64,000 nucleotides of DNA from Segatella oris (GTDB lineage Bacteria > Bacteroidota > Bacteroidia > Bacteroidales > Bacteroidaceae): NCBI RefSeq assembly GCF_900637655.1, contig NZ_LR134384.1, positions 1,364,001-1,428,000 on the forward strand. Direction: 5' to 3'. Position 1 is the first letter of the stretch; each line of letters begins with the position of its first letter. The notes beneath the pieces were generated by a model, which did no database searches, was not told where the DNA came from, and saw only the letters and a list, made by a program, of their open reading frames with translations. Positions 56,463 through 63,379 of the stretch are shown here, piece after piece. The translations under genes and the position numbers were made by a program.

Positions 56463-57065
56463 ATGAATAAAGAAACAAAAAAGGTACTTTTCGTCTTATT
56501 GAATGAGTACACAGATTGGGAAGGTGCTTTTCTCTCTACAGCCCTTCATGTTGGCGTAATACCAGGTAGTGAAATCAAGTACAGAGTGCATACAGTTGCT
56601 CCGACATTAGATGCAGTCTGTTCCATTGGTGGATTCAAAACGTTACCTGATTATTCTTTTGAGAATATGCCCAAAGACTATGCAGCCTTAGTCCTTATCG
56701 GTGGCAATCGATGGGATTCACCTGAAGCAGAACTTGTTGCGCCATTGGTACAAGAAGCATTGGATAAGGGTAAAATAGTAGGAGCGATATGCAACGGAGC
56801 ATCGTTTCTGTGTGCTCATGGCTTCTTGAACAACGTAAAACATACGGGTAATGGTCTCGACCAACTTAAACAATGGGGTGGTGAAAGATACACGAACGAA
56901 ACAGGATATGTGAACGCACAGGCTGTAAGTGATAAAAACATCGTTACAGCAAATATTACTGGTCACTTGGAGTTCACTCGTGAAATGCTCTTACTTCTGA
57001 AAGCCAATACCTCGGAAAAGATTGCAGCTTGGTATGACTTTTATAAGAATGGATTTGTAAAATAG
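56463..57065 (+). CDS. DJ-1/PfpI-family protein (type 1 glutamine amidotransferase-like)
   Basis: A 200-aa protein with a DJ-1 core: VLIGGNRWDSPEA and the nucleophile elbow GAICNGASFL (Cys near residue 118). The fold is that of proteases, chaperones and deglycases of the DJ-1 superfamily. It is flanked by its own promoter and a strong terminator, so it is a single-gene cargo. Substrate unknown; annotated elsewhere in Bacteroidetes simply as glutamine amidotransferase. Confidence 0.85.
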   Translation: MNKETKKVLFVLLNEYTDWEGAFLSTALHVGVIPGSEIKYRVHTVAPTLDAVCSIGGFKTLPDYSFENMPKDYAALVLIGGNRWDSPEAELVAPLVQEALDKGKIVGAICNGASFLCAHGFLNNVKHTGNGLDQLKQWGGERYTNETGYVNAQAVSDKNIVTANITGHLEFTREMLLLLKANTSEKIAAWYDFYKNGFVK

Positions 57066-57081
57066 TAGTCATACTACTAAA

Positions 57082-57125
57082 TAAAATTGATGCGTGGAGT
57101 ACATCGTCTCCACGCATCAATTTTA
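57082..57125. terminator. Bidirectional terminator with an 18-bp stem
   Basis: TAAAATTGATGCGTGGAG (57082-57099) pairs perfectly with 57108-57125 around an 8-nt loop. AT-rich ends give T-tracts in both directions. It sits between the DJ-1 gene (+) and the HU-like gene (-), which converge here. Confidence 0.85.
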
Positions 57126-57153
57126 TAGTTAGCAATCACACATACATCTTATT

Positions 57154-57621
57154 TTATGGATGCGGTTCTGGCTGAGGTCCTGGATTGGGATGTTCCTCAC
57201 CAGACTTCTTGTCAGGTGCTGAAACACGTTCGTAGCTCACGCCAGTAAGTGTAAAATACTTCTTTGAAGGGGTGAGATGTACCACAGGTTTCGTAATATG
57301 AACCTTTGGGTTGAACTCCGTTTTTCCCTTCTCAACCAATTTACTCTGGAAAGAAGGTGTAAGTGTCCCGATGTCTCCGAAGTCTACAATGTCTCCGTTC
57401 TCAACGTGCTTCTTTGCTATCTCAGCTGCAAGTCTGAGAACAGCCTCGACTTCTGCACCTGTGAACGTTGTAGCGTGTGCCACTTCATCACAGAAACTAC
57501 GATGATCAACTCTCTTTCGTCCTGTAGGATGAGCCTGCACAACGATTTTCCCTTTCAAATTTCCAACTGTTCCTTTACGCTCCTTTAGCGTATAAGCAAT
57601 GGGTCTGTTCGCCATAGTCAT
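57154..57621 (-). CDS. HU-family DNA-binding protein
   Basis: A 155-aa protein of the Bacteroidetes HU-like family: FTGAEVEAVLRLAAEIAKKHV, VDFGDIGTLTPSFQSK and a C-terminal Pro-rich tail. A second start at 57615 (MANRP) is possible. Nucleoid-type, DNA-bending protein; it lies just downstream (in its own direction) of the 22-bp array, so its product or another factor may act there. Confidence 0.85.
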   Translation of the reverse strand: MTMANRPIAYTLKERKGTVGNLKGKIVVQAHPTGRKRVDHRSFCDEVAHATTFTGAEVEAVLRLAAEIAKKHVENGDIVDFGDIGTLTPSFQSKLVEKGKTEFNPKVHITKPVVHLTPSKKYFTLTGVSYERVSAPDKKSGEEHPNPGPQPEPHP

Positions 57622-57748
57622 TAGTGTTGCCCCCGATTGTTAAGCCTTTGGAGGCTGGGGCTTTATCCTCCTCAACTTGTTAATAGATTTATATCAAAAA
57701 GGTAAGAAATTTCTTGATTATCTCCAAGAAAAGCACATATTTCTTTTG

Positions 57749-57902
57749 ACACTTATCAACCCTTTTTCGCAAAGGGGTTCACCTAAATGAGTAAAACTAT
57801 CTACCTATTATCAGAAAAGGGTCTACCTTTTTCGTCAAAAGGGTCTACCTTTTCAATTAAAAAGGTCTACCTTTTTTGCCGAAAAGGTAGACCCTTTTTG
57901 AA
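57749..57902. repeat. 22-bp iterated array with AAAAGG-N5-CCTTTT palindromes
   Basis: Seven units in a 22-bp register, starting at 57749, 57771, 57793, 57815, 57837, 57859 and 57881. The units at 57815, 57837 and 57859 share GGTCTACC flanked by A-runs and T-runs; the earlier ones decay progressively; the last carries GGTAGACC, the core in reverse orientation. The gap between the HU-like gene and the next gene is otherwise empty. Resembles iterons or a multi-site operator. Confidence 0.75.
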
Positions 57903-57938
57903 GAAACTGACAAACCTCTTCTGTAGATTTGGATATGG

Positions 57939-58046
57939 TTAATTAATAACCCTAATGAGAATATGCAGTATTTGGCTTTCACCTTGTCCGCCAATTTTCA
58001 ATTCATCCGCATAGTTGTAGATGATGTCCTCAATCTCTGTCTTCAT
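57939..58046 (-). CDS. Small protein of 35 aa downstream of pcfJ-like gene
   Basis: On the minus strand an ATG at 58046 opens 35 codons (MKTEIEDIIYNYADELKIG and on to RVIN). It lies 27 bases after the stop of the PcfJ-like gene and in its direction, with TCAGAG shortly before the ATG as a modest ribosome-binding region. It is codon-like and charged, but too short for a confident call. Confidence 0.45.
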   Translation of the reverse strand: MKTEIEDIIYNYADELKIGGQGESQILHILIRVIN

Positions 58047-58073
58047 ATCTCTGATAATTTAATGGTTCATACT

Positions 58074-59348
58074 TTATGCTGTTGCTTTCATTCTTCGGCT
58101 TATAAGACCTCGATTGGCATTGACAAGGTTTACAATTTGCTCGTGATATTCCGTATTCTTGTTGCATACCCCACGACTTTGCACCACTTCCAAAGTTCGT
58201 AATGATACTTCAATGGTTTCTATTCGCTTGCCTTCAATGGTAGCCGAAAGGATAAGGGAGTCTTCCTTAAGGTAGTATGCATTAGAAAATACGCAATGGT
58301 GCATTGATACACCTTCTTCCAAATGTTCCTGCACGCTCTCCAACACGTGGACTTGGATTATGCCGTCCGTAAAACAGATACCGAAAAACTTGGATTTGAG
58401 TTCCTTGAAGCGTTTCTCATCTTCGATTGCCTTCTGCTGCTTCTGTTCTATCTCCTCCCTTTCACGCAGTTTGAGAAGTTCCTCGTGCCTGCGGTCGTGT
58501 TCGCCTTTAAGGTCTGTGGGGCATAAATACTTTGGATTATGAATATCCTTTCCTAATCTTCTAAGTGTATCTACATAATCACTCCAAAGAGAAATGTCTG
58601 CTATCTCATAGCCGTTACGAACTGCAATTTTGTAGGACTGCCATAGTTCCTCAAAAGTCCTCCTGTTGCCAAGAAAGTAACGTAAATGGTCTGTGCTACC
58701 TGCCTTTAGTAATGTTTCCACACGGCTGTCTGTAAGCAATGCAGGAATAAGTTGGGTAGGCACGATACCATAGAAATTATCCTTAAAACCATTTCTACGA
58801 AGTATGTCTGTAACCTTGAACTTCGGATATATCGGTGAGTAGGCAATATGCTGATAGGCTTCATTATCGTTACGGATTGCCATAGGACTATAATAGGAAA
58901 AGGTATCAACATAGTGTCCCAATACCCTCTGTATGGCAACCACGGCTTTTCGTCCCTGCATATTCCACCAACATTGCCCAATCTCAATTATAGAAGTCTG
59001 TGCTTTGTAACCTTTCTCCATACCCACAATAAGTAGGAACATACGCAATACTTGAAACTCTCCACAAGTGGTAAGTATGGTGAAATATTGCTTCTGCTGC
59101 AACTTGCGCTCATAGGTTTCTTTGACCTGCAACTTTGCCCTACAATGAGGGCAAGTGCAAGTTTCTCTATGTTTGTTCATTACCCAACTATGCCCACAAT
59201 CCATACAAGTGGTACGATCTTTTGGCAAGCGGTAGGAGAAGTGGTCTATGCACTCACGGAATGCCCACTTGCTTTGTTGCTTGGTTATCGGGCGAAGATG
59301 CTTGCTTTGTTCCAAAACCGCCTTTTCAAATTTGTTTCTTGGTTTCAT
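58074..59348 (-). CDS. PcfJ-like protein
   Basis: A 424-aa protein from the ATG at 59348 (MKPRNKFEKAVLEQ; a TTG five codons upstream is less likely). It has an N-terminal zinc-binding pair CMDCGHSW...CTCPHC (about residues 50-75) and the C-terminal PcfJ signature: MHHCVFSNAYYLKEDSLIL and VVQSRGVCNKN. PcfJ is known from pCF10-type conjugative plasmids; the function is unclear. Four bases after the PcfK-like gene. Confidence 0.82.
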   Translation of the reverse strand: MKPRNKFEKAVLEQSKHLRPITKQQSKWAFRECIDHFSYRLPKDRTTCMDCGHSWVMNKHRETCTCPHCRAKLQVKETYERKLQQKQYFTILTTCGEFQVLRMFLLIVGMEKGYKAQTSIIEIGQCWWNMQGRKAVVAIQRVLGHYVDTFSYYSPMAIRNDNEAYQHIAYSPIYPKFKVTDILRRNGFKDNFYGIVPTQLIPALLTDSRVETLLKAGSTDHLRYFLGNRRTFEELWQSYKIAVRNGYEIADISLWSDYVDTLRRLGKDIHNPKYLCPTDLKGEHDRRHEELLKLREREEIEQKQQKAIEDEKRFKELKSKFFGICFTDGIIQVHVLESVQEHLEEGVSMHHCVFSNAYYLKEDSLILSATIEGKRIETIEVSLRTLEVVQSRGVCNKNTEYHEQIVNLVNANRGLISRRMKATA

Positions 59349-59352
59349 AGGC

Positions 59353-59772
59353 TTAAAAATCAAATAAGGATGGTTGTACTTGGGTTACTACACTCTCAGT
59401 CTTCTTCACTCGTGCGTTACGGCTCTGTATCTTTGCAAGTTCCTCACGCTGATATTGCTTAATGGCTTCCTGCCTTGCTTCGGCTTTTTCTTCCTCTGTG
59501 AGTTCCACAATGTGATTGACGGTAACTTGGCAAGAAACAGCCTTACCCACCTCTATATCGTCCTCATCGTAGTAGTGAACAGCCATAGAGAAGATTTCAT
59601 CATCATCAAAGCCGTTACAACCGCTTTTCTGCACTTCATTAAGAATGTAGGTGATGCACTCCTCGATATTCTTGTTCGGCTTCATCAAGTTAGGGGCAAA
59701 CAAGGGGTCTGCCATAGCACGCTGATTGAGATACTCGGCTATTGTCCGTGTGAAATGTTCTGTTCCTTTCAT
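59353..59772 (-). CDS. PcfK-like protein
   Basis: A 139-aa acidic protein: MKGTEHFTRTIAEYLNQRA, a helical centre with CNGFDDDEIFSMAVHYYDEDDIEVG and an ELTEEEKAEARQEAIKQYQ coil. It matches the PcfK-like family that always accompanies PcfJ. Function unknown. Confidence 0.82.
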   Translation of the reverse strand: MKGTEHFTRTIAEYLNQRAMADPLFAPNLMKPNKNIEECITYILNEVQKSGCNGFDDDEIFSMAVHYYDEDDIEVGKAVSCQVTVNHIVELTEEEKAEARQEAIKQYQREELAKIQSRNARVKKTESVVTQVQPSLFDF

Positions 59773-59794
59773 TGTCGTATATGTTTTGATGTTG

Positions 59795-60226
59795 TTAATA
59801 CTTGGGAATTTCTACTATTTGATTGATGCGCCCATATAGGTAGGCTCTTAGGCTTGTTCTGTCGGGTGCGTAATACTCTGTCCATTGTCCGTACTGATTG
59901 ACAAGGTATTTCTTCAGTACATCAAAGAAGTCAAAGCGATAGCCTTGCAGGGGAACGGCTGTACGGAAATAGGTGTTTGAGTTCACAGCTTCACAAAGCC
60001 AATTCTTTTCTTCACGGCTCATACGCTCGCCACGATTGAGTTTCACACGCAGGAGATATACTTTGCTGTTACAAAGGCTCTCCAAAGGGGGAACGTCCCA
60101 TTGTACAAACTTAATTGCCAACACTTGCTCACTCTTTTCAGCCGTAGGGTTAATGCGGTAATGAGAGGAGGAGCTATATCCTTTTCTGTTCATCGAAGAT
60201 GTTGTATTTACTTTTTGCTTATCCAT
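59795..60226 (-). CDS. Conserved ICE protein of unknown function (143 aa)
   Basis: I start this at the ATG at 60226 (MDKQKVNTTSSMNRKG). A longer frame upstream to 60604 runs through the conserved non-coding region and is rejected. The C-terminus has LQGYRFDFFDVLKKYLVNQYGQWTEYY and YLYGRINQIVEIPKY. Recurrent companion of PcfJK-like genes in Bacteroides elements as far as I remember, function unknown. Confidence 0.65.
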   Translation of the reverse strand: MDKQKVNTTSSMNRKGYSSSSHYRINPTAEKSEQVLAIKFVQWDVPPLESLCNSKVYLLRVKLNRGERMSREEKNWLCEAVNSNTYFRTAVPLQGYRFDFFDVLKKYLVNQYGQWTEYYAPDRTSLRAYLYGRINQIVEIPKY

Positions 60227-60239
60227 AGCGACATTTTTT

Positions 60240-60578
60240 TTATGCGTCCAAAGATCGGAGTATGCTGATTCCTTTTTGTAGCAAAATAGAGGTAGCGGGG
60301 CAGGCTTACACAAGGTTTTGGCGGAAAATACAACCCGTAGGTGTGGAGATTTTCCAGACAAACCAGGCGGCGCAGACCTTTTGAAAGCCACAAGCCCCGT
60401 ACTACCTTTGCGGATAAAAAGGGAACAGCATCCGTCTCCTTGACTTCGCATCATGTGGAGCATTGGAAAAGAAGCAAAAGTGCAACGCTCGTAGTGGAAA
60501 ATAGAAAAGGTGGCTATCTCAATATGCGAGATAACCACCTGATGAAATAACATGAAAGGTTTTACAGAACTATGCTTC
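60240..60578. ncRNA. Structured non-coding region with a plus-strand promoter (possible small RNA)
   Basis: No gene in 60227-60578. Strong plus-strand promoter: TTTG 60380-60383, N19, TACCTTTG 60403-60410, so a transcript would start near 60417. A hairpin AGGTGGCTATCTC (60508-60520) / GAGATAACCACCT (60528-60540) has one mismatch; on the minus strand it is followed by a T-rich run and would end the next gene upstream (60579-60926). GGAAAAT/ATTTTCC (60323/60349) also pair. A plus-strand RNA of about 120 nt is possible but unproven. Confidence 0.4.
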
Positions 60579-60926
60579 TCAAAGCACGCATAGCAGGATG
60601 GCACAGAGAATTGCCAACCAGAAGAGAATGCTCAGCAGCGTAATTGTCACTTTTAGAATTACCCTGACTATAAAGCGCAGTATCAGAAAACCTGCAATGA
60701 CAGAGACGGCAGTTACGACTTGCGGCGTTACAATCTTCGAGATAAGCCAAATGACACCGATAACGACGGAAAGCAGGATAGTGAGTTCGATGAAGCGTGT
60801 CCAACCGAAGCGGCGGACTTGCTTGGGAGAAGTCGGTTGCTGCTTGATATTATCGGTTTTGTTCGATGCGTCTGCCTTGATGAAGGCAGGTGTGTGAACG
60901 TCTTGATTCATGATGATTGTATTCAT
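60579..60926 (-). CDS. Small membrane protein
   Basis: A 115-aa protein with a soluble N-terminus (1-45, KADASNKTDNIKQQPTSPKQ) and two or three membrane helices (about 47-66, 70-87, 92-115). ATG codons at 60926 and 60911 are both possible. No recognised family; the hairpin at 60508-60540 ends its transcript. Confidence 0.6.
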   Translation of the reverse strand: MNTIIMNQDVHTPAFIKADASNKTDNIKQQPTSPKQVRRFGWTRFIELTILLSVVIGVIWLISKIVTPQVVTAVSVIAGFLILRFIVRVILKVTITLLSILFWLAILCAILLCVL

Positions 60927-60928
60927 AT

Positions 60929-61079
60929 CGGAGCTTTTAATAGTTCAAGAGCAATAACAAGATATTCTGCCTCACACGAGTTGTTGAGAGCTATGCTCGA
61001 AAAAAGCCAAGTGTTTGCCCAAACTCTTGGTGTGTGGGGAAGAATAGTTATCTTGGCTCTTGACACTACAAAAGCTCCG
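60929..61079. repeat. Long imperfect inverted repeat (151 bp) upstream of DUF1896 stop
   Basis: CGGAGCTTTTAATAGTTCAAGAGC-like ends (60929-60952 and 61056-61079) pair over 24 bases with few mismatches: the outer ten (CGGAGCTTTT) and inner seven (CAAGAGC) match perfectly. Pairing resumes further inside (ATTCT..CC..CACAC), and a small hairpin CCAAGtGTTTG...AAACtCTTGG lies near 61010-61030. Either a structured RNA or a MITE-like insertion without visible target duplication. Confidence 0.5.
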
Positions 61080-61091
61080 TGTGGTGTTGCA

Positions 61092-61559
61092 TCAAGTCAT
61101 GTTCTCACCGCCTATCGTTGGCAGACCATTGACCTCAATGATCAGAACGATTGTCCCTGTCAGTTCAGTGTAGAGTTTCTCATACTCTGGAGTTGCGCCA
61201 AAGTCGTCTGTCAGTTCGTACTTATTGAAAACGCTTTGCACAGCCTTATTCTTCAGAAGCATTGGTGTTAATCTTTCTGGAAGAGGAGAAGGGAGTTCTT
61301 TCTCGAACTCATTCTCTAAGACAGACACAAGCGTGTCATACTTGGAAAAATGCAAATTTTGGTATAATACTTCGCTTGCCATTGTTTCTGCCTCTGGGTG
61401 AGAAAAACCTTGTGCTATAGCATCGCAGTAAGTTGTCAATGCTTCGTCTGCGCGAGCAGTTATAAACGTATTTTCATTCACTCTCTCTGGAAAATGCTCT
61501 CCGAGATACGCTTCCAACTTCAAACGGAAGTAAGAAAGCTCTTTCTTTGTTGTTGTCAT
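61092..61559 (-). CDS. DUF1896-family protein
   Basis: A 155-aa acidic protein: KKELSYFRLKLEAYLGEHFPE, ARADEALTTYCDAIAQGFSHPEA and ASEVLYQNLHFSKYDTL, typical of DUF1896 in Bacteroides ICEs, usually next to the integrase. Function unknown. Confidence 0.8.
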   Translation of the reverse strand: MTTTKKELSYFRLKLEAYLGEHFPERVNENTFITARADEALTTYCDAIAQGFSHPEAETMASEVLYQNLHFSKYDTLVSVLENEFEKELPSPLPERLTPMLLKNKAVQSVFNKYELTDDFGATPEYEKLYTELTGTIVLIIEVNGLPTIGGENMT

Positions 61560-61584
61560 AATCTTCTTAGTTTAGGGTTGTACA

Positions 61585-62817
61585 TTATTTTGAGTTGATG
61601 CCCATAGCAACATTGAACTTGTCTAACTTGCCAGCCAACTGTTCCATATCGTGTTCTATCTTCTTATTGGTTATACGGGCATAAATTTGTGTCGTTTTAA
61701 TGTTGGTGTGTCCCAGCATCTTCGACACACTTTCCATAGGAACGCCCTTGCTGAGCGACATGGTCGCAAATGTATGCCGGGCAAGATGGAAGGTCAGATT
61801 CTTCTTGACACCGCAAAGGTCGGCAATTTCTTTTAAATATGCGTTGGTTTTCTGATTCGTTAGGATGGGAAATAGTTTGCCGTCCCGATAGGTCTTATGA
61901 CTGTACTTGGCAATGATACTCTTGGGAATGTCAAGCAATAAAACATTTGTCTCCACATTTGTTTTCTGCCTCTTGGTCATAATCCACTGCTTATCAGCAA
62001 GTGTTACGATATTGTCTGGTGTGAGATTGGAAACATCAATATATGCCAGACCTGTGAAACATGAAAAGATGAAAACGTCCCTTACTAGTTCTAAGCGGTG
62101 GATATACAGTTCTTTGTTGGCAATCTTCATGATTTCCTCGTCCGTAAGGAAGCCACGGTTTACCGGCTCCAAGTGGAAACGATGATTGAGGAATGGGTCG
62201 TGAAGAAGATAGCCACGCTTTTGCGCATAGATGGTCACGGTTTTCAGTGCCTTCAATTTCTTGACTGATGTGTTATAGGCACACCCAGCCGCCGTACTCA
62301 GATATAACTCAAAATCCTGTACTACGGATGGCGTGAACTCTGCCAGTCCAATATCTTTCTTCCCATACTTATAGATAAGGAATTCTGCGAAATGCCTTCT
62401 TAAAACGCTGTATTTCTGCAGGCTGTCCTTGCTGATGGTATGTCCGACACGCTGTCTTACATCTTCGTTGAACTTGTCGAATATAGGGAGAAAGGTCGTG
62501 TACTCCCTGTCTTTCCCGACAAAGAATGAGCGGATTTTATCCAATGACAAGGATTCATCATCCTCGAATTTGTGGTAAATGTTATTCAGCATTGTGGAAA
62601 TGGAGTCCAATGCGGCATTAGCGGATAAGGCTTCTGCCGTCCGACCTTTGAGCCTGCTGGTAGTGTTATTCCACAGCGACTTGTCCACGAATATTTTCGT
62701 AGATCCGAAATTAGCCATCTCTCCGTTAAGGAATACACGGAGCATTACAGGCGACTTTCCTTCTTTGTTCTCATAGTTTGAACGTAGGTAGAAGGACACC
62801 TTGAAATTTGTTCTCAT
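61585..62817 (-). CDS. int: Tyrosine recombinase (IntDOT-like integrase)
   Basis: A 410-aa tyrosine recombinase: arm-binding and SAM-like core-binding domains in 1-210, catalytic domain after. Catalytic residues: H344, R347 (HLARHT), H370 (MLGHT), Y379 (QIYARI). The motif that holds the first arginine in most members reads CFTGLAYIDVS here, without the arginine, as in IntDOT where a serine stands in its place. It faces the attachment region and the 3' end of the tRNA-Ser gene at 63129. Confidence 0.92.
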   Translation of the reverse strand: MRTNFKVSFYLRSNYENKEGKSPVMLRVFLNGEMANFGSTKIFVDKSLWNNTTSRLKGRTAEALSANAALDSISTMLNNIYHKFEDDESLSLDKIRSFFVGKDREYTTFLPIFDKFNEDVRQRVGHTISKDSLQKYSVLRRHFAEFLIYKYGKKDIGLAEFTPSVVQDFELYLSTAAGCAYNTSVKKLKALKTVTIYAQKRGYLLHDPFLNHRFHLEPVNRGFLTDEEIMKIANKELYIHRLELVRDVFIFSCFTGLAYIDVSNLTPDNIVTLADKQWIMTKRQKTNVETNVLLLDIPKSIIAKYSHKTYRDGKLFPILTNQKTNAYLKEIADLCGVKKNLTFHLARHTFATMSLSKGVPMESVSKMLGHTNIKTTQIYARITNKKIEHDMEQLAGKLDKFNVAMGINSK

Positions 62818-62835
62818 AATGCATCATTCTTTTGT

Positions 62836-62968
62836 GTAGCACTCGGCTGCAAAGTTAATACTTAATACATTGAAAAAGAAAGAGTTGATGCCGTCAATAT
62901 GGTATTCAAAATCCCGTCACTGCTACATTTTTTGCTACTGCAATTTTTGTGTAGCAGTAAGTGTAGCA
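62836..62968. other. Probable attachment region: five GTAGCA/TGCTAC arm-type sites
   Basis: GTAGCA is at 62836, 62951 and 62963, and its complement TGCTAC at 62921 and 62933; CTGCTAC...GTAGCAG are arranged as mirror pairs. Repeated arm sites next to an integrase are typical of att regions. The minus-strand int promoter TAACTTTG (complement of 62850-62857) lies among them. The gap 62818-63039 holds no gene. Confidence 0.6.
62850..62857 (-). promoter_or_regulatory. -7 element of the integrase gene
   Basis: Minus-strand TAACTTTG (complement of CAAAGTTA), 33 bases before the int ATG at 62817. It lies next to an arm-type GTAGCA site, so integrase binding could repress its own promoter. Confidence 0.5.
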
Positions 62969-63039
62969 GAAATTGACCGAAAGATGACTGTCAAAATATA
63001 GGGTTATGCCGTCAGGCAATGGAGGTATATACAAAGAAA

Positions 63040-63071
63040 AATCGTTGTAAAACCTTGATTTTACAACGATT
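63040..63071 (-). terminator. Rho-independent terminator of tRNA-Ser
   Basis: AATCGTTGTAAAA (63040-63052) and its perfect complement (63059-63071) around a 6-nt loop; on the minus strand the hairpin is followed by TTTCTTTG. It lies about 58 bases after the tRNA 3' end. Since it belongs to the tRNA unit, the ICE end should lie left of it. Confidence 0.75.
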
Positions 63072-63128
63072 AGCTAATTTTGAAGGCTAAATTGACAACC
63101 CTTGTGAAGTCCTTTTGAAGCCTATTAG

Positions 63129-63213
63129 CGGAGAGAGAGGGATTCGAACCCCCGGTGCCTCTCAGCACGACGGTTTTCAAGACCGTTGTAATCGACCACT
63201 CTACCATCTCTCC
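63129..63213 (-). tRNA. tRNA-Ser (UGA anticodon)
   Basis: An 85-nt class II tRNA read on the minus strand: acceptor GGAGAGA/TCTCTCC with discriminator G, anticodon loop CTTGAAA (anticodon TGA), long variable arm, T loop GGTTCGAATCC. No CCA encoded, as is common in Bacteroidetes. The tRNA is intact and its 3' end faces the integrase. Confidence 0.95.
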
Positions 63214-63251
63214 AATGGTTAGTAACCAAATGCTTTGTTAAAAGAGCAGTG

Positions 63252-63283
63252 CAAAGGTAGGAACTATTTTTGAAATAACCAAA
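63252..63283 (-). promoter_or_regulatory. Promoter of tRNA-Ser
   Basis: Minus strand: TTTG (complement of 63280-63283), 20-nt spacer, TACCTTTG (complement of 63252-63259), about 39 bases before the tRNA 5' end. A textbook Bacteroidetes promoter. Confidence 0.75.
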
Positions 63284-63379
63284 TGTTTTGCAAACTTTTT
63301 TGCAGTTTCAATAGTTTCTTTCGGCAGACAGATGGTGTTATATTTTATGTCATCATTTATGAATGTTGCTGTGACATAT

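Noticed and set aside
57749..57902. CRISPR array
   Set aside because: The 22-bp period leaves no spacers, units are palindromic and degenerate, and there are no cas genes.
60227..60604. N-terminal extension of the 143-aa protein
   Set aside because: Unlike protein and contains the plus-strand promoter and a hairpin.
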